A stretch of DNA of 22,670 nt from a virus: the IMG/VR virus record IMGVR_UViG_3300017783_000228, positions 1 to 22,670 of that record; one strand, 5' to 3'. The position numbers and the translations under genes are program-made. Positions 1 through 7,276 of this stretch are shown piece after piece. Numbering within the stretch: the stretch's first letter is position 1; every line of letters begins with the position of its first letter. The notes beneath the pieces are model-generated. The model ran no database searches and had not been told where the DNA came from. It worked only from the letters and a program-made list of their open reading frames with translations.

Positions 1-1
1 A

Positions 2-145
2 GGAGAGAAAAGAGGTAAGTATCCTAAGTGTGTGCCTTCTGCTAAAGCAAGAAGTATGTCTGCTGGTAAGAAACGTGCAGCAGTTAAACGTAAACAATCT
101 AAAGATAATTCATCTAAGGGTAAACCTGGGTACGCAAGAACATAA
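2..145 (+). CDS. C-terminus of a small basic phage protein with a YPKCVP motif (partial)
   Basis: An open frame enters from the left edge and ends in the TAA that overlaps the next start (TAATG), so only the last 47 residues are visible. They are very rich in Lys and Arg and contain K-Y-P-K-C-V-P followed by a short S-A-K-A-R-S-M-S segment and a basic A-V-K-R-K stretch. From memory, this YPKCVP-then-basic arrangement recurs in small phage proteins of unknown function, often near structural genes. The TAATG junction suggests translational coupling to the tail gene. The function is unknown; a nucleic-acid-binding or virion-accessory role would be a guess from charge alone. The start lies outside the window. 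Confidence 0.6.
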   Translation, partial: GEKRGKYPKCVPSAKARSMSAGKKRAAVKRKQSKDNSSKGKPGYART

Positions 146-2538
146 TGGCATCAATTAAAGTAACAAATTTTTTAGGTGAGTCTCCAAAATTTTCTTCGGA
201 GTTGTTACCTACTACTGCAGCACAACTAGCTTATAATGTGAAGCTGTATTCTGGAGACCTTATACCATATAGGATACCTAAAATTATAGATAGCACTGAA
301 AGGTTAGGTACAGTAGAAACTATATATGCTCTAAAGGATCCAAGTACTAATGCATTAGTATGGCTTAGTTGGCCTATTGACGTTGATGTGTTACAAGCTT
401 CGGACTCGTCAGATAACGAGCAAAGATTTTATTTTACAGGTGATGGAGTACCTAAAGTTAGTAATTATGATTTAGCTACAACAGGTTCAGAACCATATCC
501 TGTATCAAGCGGTTATTATGATTTAGGTTTAGATGTACCAGCAACTACAGTAACAGGCACAGCAACATCTTTTTCTGTAGTAAGTGCTACGCATTACGAA
601 AGAGATTCTGGTAACACAGCTACTTTTTATGGGTCTGGCAACCATAATTTAAGATCAGGAAATGTAGTAACTATAAGAGATTTCGGTACTTCAGACGAAG
701 CAAAGTCTTTTAATGGTACAAATGTTGAAGTAACAGTTGTTAATACTACAGATTTTCAATACTTTAGCCCAGGAGATACAGTATCAAAAACAGCTAACAC
801 TACTGGTAGAGCTGATATGGCTGGCAATACACAGATAAGAACTTACATATACACACACATTACACCTTGGGGTGAGGAATCTATACCGTCTTCTGTATCT
901 AATGAATTGTTTATAAAAGAAGGTCAAACAGTGACTGTATCTAACATACCACAAACTAAACCGAGTGGTGCTAATTTTGTAAGGGGTATAAATTTATATC
1001 GCAGTGTTACATCTGCTGCTGCATCAGATTTTTTTCTACTTGATACTTTATGGTTTCCAACAGCGACAGCTACGTTGTCACGTGTCGGGTCTACTAATAT
1101 AGCTACAGTTAAATTAGCTTTTCCTCATAATATGATAGCTGGTGACAGATTTAAATTATCAGGAACTACAACTGATAGCGGAAATTTTAATGTAACTGGT
1201 GGGATAGTACTTAGTGTTGTTGATAGATTAACATTTACTTATAGTAATACAGGTGGAGATATATCATCTACAGCAGATGCTAATGGAACTTTGTTTCACG
1301 ATGTTGCAGAGTTGTTATCTCTTACAGCTAGGTACTGGGGTGACGGGTCTTATAATTTTACAGACGATTTTTTAGTATCAGGATTATCCACAATAATAGA
1401 GTCCGAAGATTATGATAAACCAAAATCTACTATGAAAGGTTTAACAAATGTAAACAACAATATGTTGGCAGGTTTCTTTGATAATCAACTATGCTTCTCA
1501 TTCCCTGATAAACCACATGCTTGGCCTATAAAATTTAGGCTAACATTTGATGAAAACATTGTTGCTGTAGCGTCTACAGATTCTTACATATTAGTTCTAA
1601 CAGAAAAATATCCATATATAGTTACAGGTAGTACTCCAGAAGTTATGACTTCACAAAGGATTGATACTGAATATCCGTGTATTAACAAAAAATCTGTAGT
1701 CAATATGGGTTATGGTGTTGTCTGGGCTACACATGGTGGTTTAGCAGCATATAAACCAGGAGCTGGTATAGCTTTATTAACAGGAAGTGTTCATGATTGG
1801 GATACATGGTCAGAAAATTTAGACCCTACAACAATAGTAGGTCACTACTATAATGGAAAATATTTTGGGTCACACTCTACAGGATCATTTATATTTGAAC
1901 GAGGAGATAAAGTACCTTACTTAACTACTTCTCAATATACGTTTACATCTGCGTTTACAGACAGCATAGCAGGTACTATGTATTTTACAGATAATACGTC
2001 TAGTGATATTTTAACTAGTATAAAAGAATGGGACAATGAAGGGGAAATTTTTTCTCCTCTAGAGTGGAAGTCTAAAACTATAGTTACAAAAAACTATATG
2101 AACATGGGTGCTGCTAGAGTTGTTGCAGATTATACAGATATAACTGATGAGAACATAAACGAAACATCATATAATAATGCTGTGCCTACATTCAATGCGG
2201 CAGTGTGGGCAAAGAGCCAACAATTAGGTTGTTTGAATGGGCCTACAGACTATACTGTCAGCGGTAATAGAGAAGTAAATATAGGAACTCTAAACGCTTT
2301 TCCAGTAAATGGAGATGGTCAAACACAAACCTTAAAAGTTTTATCAGGAACATTACCTGTTACGTTTAAGCTATTTATAGATAAAGAAATAGTATTTCAA
2401 GGAACTATACAGTCAAGTGATATATTTAGATTACCTTCTGGTTATCGCTCAGACACGTTTGAAGTCGCAGTATCAGGATCAGCTAGAATTAGGTCAATAC
2501 ATCTAGGTGAAACACCTAAAGGATTAAATACAATATAA
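145..2538 (+). CDS. Virion tail protein, probably nozzle/tube protein in the T7 gp12 position
   Basis: This 797-residue protein is rich in Thr, Ser, Gly, Asn and Tyr and predicted to be mostly beta, as expected for a tail component. Its N-terminus (about residues 5-45) has the pattern F-x-G-x-x-P, then L-L-P, then A-x-N-x-x-L-x-S-G-x-L-x-P, which I recognise from podovirus tail nozzle/hub proteins. Two internal modules, about residues 158-228 and 318-384, share the order His-Asn, Gly-D/N, hydrophobic beta strands, F-N-G/V-T, then T-F-x-Y or D-F-x-Y, and look like duplicated beta-sandwich insertions. The region from residue 430 onward (W-P-I-K-F, then T-E-K-Y-P-Y) resembles the propeller-like body of such proteins. 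It is followed by the ejection-type proteins, which fits a T7 gp12-like place. It overlaps its neighbours by one base at both ends (TAATG). The nozzle assignment is inferred from position and pattern. Confidence 0.65.
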   Translation: MASIKVTNFLGESPKFSSELLPTTAAQLAYNVKLYSGDLIPYRIPKIIDSTERLGTVETIYALKDPSTNALVWLSWPIDVDVLQASDSSDNEQRFYFTGDGVPKVSNYDLATTGSEPYPVSSGYYDLGLDVPATTVTGTATSFSVVSATHYERDSGNTATFYGSGNHNLRSGNVVTIRDFGTSDEAKSFNGTNVEVTVVNTTDFQYFSPGDTVSKTANTTGRADMAGNTQIRTYIYTHITPWGEESIPSSVSNELFIKEGQTVTVSNIPQTKPSGANFVRGINLYRSVTSAAASDFFLLDTLWFPTATATLSRVGSTNIATVKLAFPHNMIAGDRFKLSGTTTDSGNFNVTGGIVLSVVDRLTFTYSNTGGDISSTADANGTLFHDVAELLSLTARYWGDGSYNFTDDFLVSGLSTIIESEDYDKPKSTMKGLTNVNNNMLAGFFDNQLCFSFPDKPHAWPIKFRLTFDENIVAVASTDSYILVLTEKYPYIVTGSTPEVMTSQRIDTEYPCINKKSVVNMGYGVVWATHGGLAAYKPGAGIALLTGSVHDWDTWSENLDPTTIVGHYYNGKYFGSHSTGSFIFERGDKVPYLTTSQYTFTSAFTDSIAGTMYFTDNTSSDILTSIKEWDNEGEIFSPLEWKSKTIVTKNYMNMGAARVVADYTDITDENINETSYNNAVPTFNAAVWAKSQQLGCLNGPTDYTVSGNREVNIGTLNAFPVNGDGQTQTLKVLSGTLPVTFKLFIDKEIVFQGTIQSSDIFRLPSGYRSDTFEVAVSGSARIRSIHLGETPKGLNTI

Positions 2539-2885
2539 TGGCTAGATTTGTAGCAGTACCTGGATTACCAGAAGAAGGACTTAGTGATGCTCAAAGTATA
2601 CTAATTACTGCTGTTAAACAGAATGTAGAGCTTTTAGCTGGTCTAAGAGACGAAGCAGATTTACAAAGTAAAGCTGTTACAAAAGGTGACATTACTGTAA
2701 ACATTCAACCTTTACAGAATTTACGACAGACTTCAGCTAAGGGAGAAGGCTTTACAATAAGTGGTCAAGATGTTGTTAGCTTAGAAGATTATGGTAAACT
2801 ATTGACAGATGTACAAACATTAGCAAATGATTTAGCTTTTACAAGAGCTGTATTAAATGCTTTAATAGAACAGATAAAGGGATAA
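2538..2885 (+). CDS. Conserved small phage structural-region protein, unknown function
   Basis: This protein has 115 residues. It starts at the ATG of a TAATG overlap with the tail gene, so translation is probably coupled. The N-terminus has Gly and Pro (V-P-G-L-P-E-E-G-L), followed by two likely helical segments: residues 17-45 with a V-E-L-L-A-G-L-R-D-E-A-D core, and residues 83-115 with a D-V-Q-T-L-A heptad-like run. A short beta-prone stretch separates them. No enzymatic motif, signal peptide or membrane span is visible. Small coiled-coil proteins of this kind commonly lie between tail and internal virion genes in podoviruses. A fibre-attachment or tail-assembly role is possible but not shown. 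Confidence 0.6.
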   Translation: MARFVAVPGLPEEGLSDAQSILITAVKQNVELLAGLRDEADLQSKAVTKGDITVNIQPLQNLRQTSAKGEGFTISGQDVVSLEDYGKLLTDVQTLANDLAFTRAVLNALIEQIKG

Positions 2886-2888
2886 TAT

Positions 2889-3689
2889 ATGGACAACAAC
2901 GAATTTAAAACTCCTATGGAAAGTATTGATACTTCAGCTTCTCCTTCTTTAGACTTACCCCCTCAGATACAAGCTTTAGTAGACATGCCTGAACAAGGAA
3001 ACTTTGATCTACCACAAAACCAAACAGCTACATATCAAGAAGGTGGTATGGTGCAACCAGCTGGTATACAAATGCAACAACAAGGCCCAAGGGATAGTAG
3101 AGTTATTGATGCAGAAATTAATCAAATGGCATCACAGAATCCAGAAGTTATAGCTAGAATTAGAGCGGGTATAGAAGCAGGTTTACAAACAGGTGAACTA
3201 AACATGGAAGAACTAAACATGGCAGTTGAGTTAGCAAAAGTTGTATTACAAAACCCTGCTATGTATCCACAGATTAGACAGTTTGCTATACAAAAAGGCT
3301 TAGCTACAGAACAAGACTTACCTGTTGAGTATGATGAAGGTTTAGTTATTGCATTAATTACAGCAGGAAAAGCAATGGACGCTGATGTACAGTTTCAGCC
3401 AGCTCAACAAATGAAAGATGGCGGGCTACTAGAAGTACCTCAAGGTAATATGGGTCTATCTAAATTACCTGAGAGCGTAAGAAATAAAATGGGCTACATG
3501 CAAGATGGTGGCGTATTGAAAGGACCAGCACATAACGATGGTGGTATACCAGTTAAAGTAGCTGGCGTTAACAACGCTGAGATGGAAGGCGGCGAGTACG
3601 TTATACCTAAGAAAGTTGTTATGGCTAAAGGCACAGAATTTTTTGATAAGATGCTAGCTAACTATGAGGATAAGCCAGATGTTACATGA
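2889..3689 (+). CDS. Phage virion-region protein with repeated D/E-G-G motifs
   Basis: This protein has 266 residues. The N-terminal 70 residues are Pro/Gln-rich and low in complexity. Residues of about 75-150 look helical (M-N-Q-M-A-S-Q-N-P-E, then E-E-L-N-M-A-V-E-L-A). The C-terminal third has repeated turn motifs: K-D-G-G-L-L, Q-D-G-G-V-L-K-G-P and N-D-G-G-I-P-V-K-V, after an earlier Q-E-G-G-M near residue 53. It ends in an A-E-M-E-G-G-E-Y-V-I-P-K segment followed by K-G-T-E-F-F. Glycine-turn plus G-E-Y/F-V-I-P endings occur in several phage structural proteins whose role is not settled. A GGGATAAT stretch precedes the ATG. The next gene starts inside its last 11 bases. A virion role is inferred from context only. 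Confidence 0.65.
   Translation: MDNNEFKTPMESIDTSASPSLDLPPQIQALVDMPEQGNFDLPQNQTATYQEGGMVQPAGIQMQQQGPRDSRVIDAEINQMASQNPEVIARIRAGIEAGLQTGELNMEELNMAVELAKVVLQNPAMYPQIRQFAIQKGLATEQDLPVEYDEGLVIALITAGKAMDADVQFQPAQQMKDGGLLEVPQGNMGLSKLPESVRNKMGYMQDGGVLKGPAHNDGGIPVKVAGVNNAEMEGGEYVIPKKVVMAKGTEFFDKMLANYEDKPDVT
3667..3670 (+). promoter_or_regulatory. Shine-Dalgarno site (AGGA) deciding the start of the GNAT-like gene
   Basis: AGGA lies 8 bases before the ATG at 3679, whereas the upstream in-frame ATG at 3664 has no purine-rich sequence before it. I therefore place the start at 3679, inside the end of the preceding gene. Confidence 0.5.
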
Positions 3690-4149
3690 GGTAAAAAAAG
3701 AAGAACTTAAATACGAACCTCAATTATTATCATCGAAAGAGCTATTAGATAAATACTGGGGTCAATGCACACCGCTATTTCAAAAATGTATTGATAAACA
3801 AATGGACGGAGAGCTAGGCATAGAAGATATATACTCTAAAGCTTTAAAAGGTGAAATGTTTATTATAGCAGTTAAGAATGATAGCACTGAAATACCTGAC
3901 GTAAAGTTAGCTTTGGCATTAGAATTAGTATATTATCCAAAGTATACAGCTATGAATGTAGCAGCTTTAGGTGGTAAAGATTTAAAAAATATGATTAGCA
4001 TGTTCTGGAAACATGTTTGCGGTTGGGCAAAGATTTGCGGGATAAAAAAGATGGAGTGTTCTGTACATCCAGCGATGCAAAGAGTTCTAGAAAATGTTGG
4101 GTTTAAGCAACAATACATTAAACTAAAGCAAGATTTATCGGAGGGTTAA
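3679..4149 (+). CDS. GNAT-like protein in the T7 gp13 (internal virion protein A) position
   Basis: This protein has 156 residues from the ATG at 3679; an in-frame ATG at 3664 lacks a ribosome-binding site. The second half has the shape of a GNAT acyltransferase fold. A strand region (F-I-I-A-V-K, then L-A-L-A-L-E-L-V-Y-Y) leads to a loop ending in G-G-K-D-L, a helix (M-I-S-M-F-W-K-H-V-C-G-W-A), and the ending M-E-C-S-V-H-P-A-M-Q-R-V-L-E-N-V-G-F, which resembles the typical 'R-x-L-x-x-x-G-F' end of GNAT proteins. T7 gp13 ends in a similar R-F-L-K-T-I-G-A segment and also sits just before the gp14-15-16 genes. Whether it keeps acyltransferase activity cannot be judged; the acetyl-CoA-binding R/Q-x-x-G-x-G/A loop is not clear. 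Gene order makes a virion-assembly role the better guess. Confidence 0.6.
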   Translation: MLHEVKKEELKYEPQLLSSKELLDKYWGQCTPLFQKCIDKQMDGELGIEDIYSKALKGEMFIIAVKNDSTEIPDVKLALALELVYYPKYTAMNVAALGGKDLKNMISMFWKHVCGWAKICGIKKMECSVHPAMQRVLENVGFKQQYIKLKQDLSEG

Positions 4150-5511
4150 ATGTCTACAGAATTAAATCCATTAGCAGTTTCAATTAAAAATTACAGTCAA
4201 CACACTATACATCCATTGCATCCGACAATGCATGGTGGAAGCGTAGGTAGAGTCATTGGGGTAGTAGCAGCAATAGCAATACCCATAGCCGCACCTACAA
4301 TTGCTGCGTCACTAGGTGTGTCTGCGGCTGTGTCCACTGCAACAGGAATTGCGGCTGGGGCTATTACTACAGGAATTGGTAGTGCAATTACAGGTGCGGC
4401 TATGGGTGCTATATCGGCGGCTGTTACAGGTCAATCAATATCCAGAGGTGCTTTAACAGGTGGTTTAACAGCTGGTTTAGCTGGTGGTATACAAGAATAT
4501 ATGAATCCAGGGTCGCTTACTACAGCTACTACAGGAGAGCAGATAGTATCAGCAGGACCAAATGTAAATCCAACTGCTGCTACACCAGCAGAACAGATAT
4601 TTCCAACAAGCACTGGTCCAGGTGGGTTAACAACAGCAGATCTTGGAGTTCCATCAAGTTTAGGTGCACCAGGAGTACAAACCGCAGTTGGAAGAAGTGC
4701 AGCAGCAGAAGCAACTGGTAAAACTTTAACAGATGTAATAAAAAGTACGGGTGAAAAAATTTATGATAAAGTAACTAGTCCAGATGTTTTAGCTTCGGCA
4801 ACACTACAAGCTGTAGGGCAACTTACTGCATCAGCTATGGTACCTGAAGCAGGCCTTCCTGGTTTCTCACCTGAAGAACAAGAACTAGTAGAAGCTAGAA
4901 GACAAGAACTAGAAGAATTAAAAACTAGAGATATTGAGAAATACAACCAGCAGATAGAATTATCTAAACAATATCTAACTCAAGCTGGTTTTGTAGACCC
5001 TAACTACTACGCATTACAAAGTGCTAATAGGTCACTAGTTTTAGGTGCTCGTCAGGATAGAGAGCAAAGGGCAAGAGATGCTTTTGACCCTCTAGGAGAC
5101 GGCAGAACCGCTGGTGATCAATCTAGATTAGATATAGCTAGACAAAAAGCAAGACAAGAAGCTTTTGATACAGGGTTTTTACAAGGTGTAGGTTTACAAA
5201 ACCAATACCTAAATGCGTCAAGCACTGCACTACCAACTAGCAATCCTAATTACGCAGCTGGTTTAGTGGGATTACAGAATACTTTTGAGACAGCTAGACA
5301 AGAAGGAGATAAAGACAGGACTCTTATTTATGAAAACCTAGCTGGTTTAAATACTACAACAGGTAGAGATGAAGAAGAACAGAAAAAAATAGATGATGAG
5401 ATTGCAATGGTAGGTCGTCAGTCACAAACTATGATAAATGATGCAGACGAAAACATAAGACCGTTGTTAGGTACTAATCAGTATAACGCAGGACTTATTA
5501 GAAACACATGA
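4150..5511 (+). CDS. Internal virion protein with membrane-active N-terminus, T7 gp14 position
   Basis: This protein has 453 residues, with a strong GGAGGG ribosome-binding site 4 bases before the ATG. Residues of about 32-105 form a long Gly/Ala/Ile-rich hydrophobic stretch (G-V-V-A-A-I-A-I-P-I-A-A, then A-I-T-G-A-A-M-G-A-I-S-A-A) able to span or insert in membrane. Residues of about 240-285 are a charged coiled coil (E-L-V-E-A-R-R-Q-E-L-E-E-L-K). The C-terminal part is helical and Arg/Gln/Asp-rich (R-Q-D-R-E-Q-R-A-R-D-A-F). Hydrophobic N-terminus plus coiled coil, followed by two larger coiled-coil proteins, is what T7 gp14 shows; gp14 forms an outer-membrane channel during DNA ejection. 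It is much longer than T7 gp14 (about 196 residues). The role is inferred from layout. The last codons overlap the next start (ATGA). Confidence 0.6.
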   Translation: MSTELNPLAVSIKNYSQHTIHPLHPTMHGGSVGRVIGVVAAIAIPIAAPTIAASLGVSAAVSTATGIAAGAITTGIGSAITGAAMGAISAAVTGQSISRGALTGGLTAGLAGGIQEYMNPGSLTTATTGEQIVSAGPNVNPTAATPAEQIFPTSTGPGGLTTADLGVPSSLGAPGVQTAVGRSAAAEATGKTLTDVIKSTGEKIYDKVTSPDVLASATLQAVGQLTASAMVPEAGLPGFSPEEQELVEARRQELEELKTRDIEKYNQQIELSKQYLTQAGFVDPNYYALQSANRSLVLGARQDREQRARDAFDPLGDGRTAGDQSRLDIARQKARQEAFDTGFLQGVGLQNQYLNASSTALPTSNPNYAAGLVGLQNTFETARQEGDKDRTLIYENLAGLNTTTGRDEEEQKKIDDEIAMVGRQSQTMINDADENIRPLLGTNQYNAGLIRNT

Positions 5512-7268
5512 GTATATTTAAAACAGGCTTAACATTAAGCCCAGATGCTTATCTAAGAGGTGCTAAGTCTGCAACTGATTTAAGAGCATTACAAGACGCT
5601 AATCAAAGACGTATAGATGCTACAGAAGTTCTTGAAAGAACTGAAGCCAAACGAGGTGATTTTGTAAACCAAGCTCCAGATTTATCTGCTCCTGACTCAG
5701 CAGGCTTGCGAAGGATGATGGATAGAAATGTTGACGGTAGTTATGGTACAGACGCTAGTGAAATTAAAGCTCCTGAATTTGAACCAAAAGCACCTACAGC
5801 TTCTGTAGCTGCTATTAAAACAGCAGATAACCCAATTCAAGCGGAAAAAGAAAGAGCAGGTTTAAAATTTTCTGGAGTATTTGGTGACTTTGCTTTTCCA
5901 GGACAAGACCCATCTAAATTTTTAAGGACTAAAGATGGCGATGCTATCTCTATGTATGATTACTATGCACCTAGTTTTTTAGGTGGAGGTCAGCAACCTT
6001 TTGACCAAACACGAGGAGGGTATTTTACTCCAGGTGCGGGAGCTGCTAGTCAGCAATTTTCAACAGATTATGCACCTGAAGTTGGTTTTAATCCTGTTAA
6101 CCCAAAGACTGTGCCTTCTGGAACAGATTCAACTATTAATAGAAATACACTAGATGATAGAAATTACAAAAGAATGGATAACTTAATATCTCCTGAACTT
6201 AGAACGGGAGCTATAGAACAAGGTATTGCTGATAGAGCAGGTATTTTGTATGAAAATGAGAACAGAGCAAAAAGAGAATACGAACGAAAGCTAAAAGATT
6301 TTCAAGAAAAAACTCAAGTAACAATAGATAATACAGGTAGAGTTACGAAAGCTGATTCCGAAGGTGAGTCTACTGGTGTAGAAGTTGGTAGGAGAAGAGC
6401 TGATAGTCTACTTTTGTTTGAAAGAGAGTCGCTAGCATCTGGTATTGAATTAGAGCAAGCAATAAGAAAAGCAACTAATGAAAAAATACTTAATGATAAT
6501 TACTTTAAAAAAGCAGCTGACGTTGGAAAAGAAGTAAAAGATGTTTTAGAAGACAGAAGAGACTTAGCCTTTAGTGCTCAGCAGTACTATGCTTTAGCAC
6601 AAGTAGCTTTAAACACTGGCGGTGTAGAAGATTACAGAAAAAATATGGAGATTGCAGAGGCATATAAAAGTGTTTTAAAGAAAACAGATGACCAGATAGT
6701 TTATCTTGAAGGTATGCAATCATTAAACGAATTAAAACAAGGGAGAACGGGGCGTGCTTCTAAAGTTGCTAGTCTTTATAACGGCGTAGATACACAAATA
6801 ATTAAAAGAGATGACGGTAAGTTTGATATAGTTCAGATGGGTGATGATGGATTACCTACAACTATAGAAGCTGCTTTAAGTCTTGATAATGTATCTAAAA
6901 CATTAAGACTTTTATTTGATAGCAAGCACAGAAGTGCATTAACTCAAGCAAATATTGAAAATGCTAAATTAGCATTTAAGAGCCAATTAAAAACAAAAGA
7001 AGAATTAAGCAAGATTTTAGCTGAAACTAAGAAAGAAGCTATGTTAAAAAGATATGACGCACTATTAGACGATATGAAGAGGGCTGATCCAAAGCTTGAA
7101 TTTAGTACATTTGACGGTAAAGTATTTGTTAAAAGAGGTGAAGCGTTATCAATAATAAAAGAAGTAGAGTACCTAAATTTAAATGGAAAACCAGAAACAC
7201 GACTTGTAGAAGAATCATTAACACCAGGGTCTACAGGATATGAACGAGCATATAGTACTACTCAGTAG
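5508..7268 (+). CDS. Internal/ejection-type virion protein, T7 gp15 position
   Basis: This protein has 586 residues and starts in the ATGA overlap with the preceding gene. No enzymatic motif is visible. Residues of about 60-210 are a flexible region rich in Pro, Gly, Asp and Ser with many aromatic residues. From about 230 to the end the protein is largely charged helix and coiled coil, for example N-E-N-R-A-K-R-E-Y-E-R-K-L-K-D-F near 250 and L-A-F-S-A-Q-Q-Y-Y-A-L-A near 350, then Lys/Glu-rich helices at 480-530. It has no signal peptide or membrane span. Its place between a membrane-active protein and the giant protein corresponds to T7 gp15, which with gp14 and gp16 builds the ejection conduit. 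Homology to gp15 cannot be shown from sequence reading alone; structure comparison would be needed. Confidence 0.55.
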   Translation: MSIFKTGLTLSPDAYLRGAKSATDLRALQDANQRRIDATEVLERTEAKRGDFVNQAPDLSAPDSAGLRRMMDRNVDGSYGTDASEIKAPEFEPKAPTASVAAIKTADNPIQAEKERAGLKFSGVFGDFAFPGQDPSKFLRTKDGDAISMYDYYAPSFLGGGQQPFDQTRGGYFTPGAGAASQQFSTDYAPEVGFNPVNPKTVPSGTDSTINRNTLDDRNYKRMDNLISPELRTGAIEQGIADRAGILYENENRAKREYERKLKDFQEKTQVTIDNTGRVTKADSEGESTGVEVGRRRADSLLLFERESLASGIELEQAIRKATNEKILNDNYFKKAADVGKEVKDVLEDRRDLAFSAQQYYALAQVALNTGGVEDYRKNMEIAEAYKSVLKKTDDQIVYLEGMQSLNELKQGRTGRASKVASLYNGVDTQIIKRDDGKFDIVQMGDDGLPTTIEAALSLDNVSKTLRLLFDSKHRSALTQANIENAKLAFKSQLKTKEELSKILAETKKEAMLKRYDALLDDMKRADPKLEFSTFDGKVFVKRGEALSIIKEVEYLNLNGKPETRLVEESLTPGSTGYERAYSTTQ

Positions 7269-7276
7269 GGAGAGTC

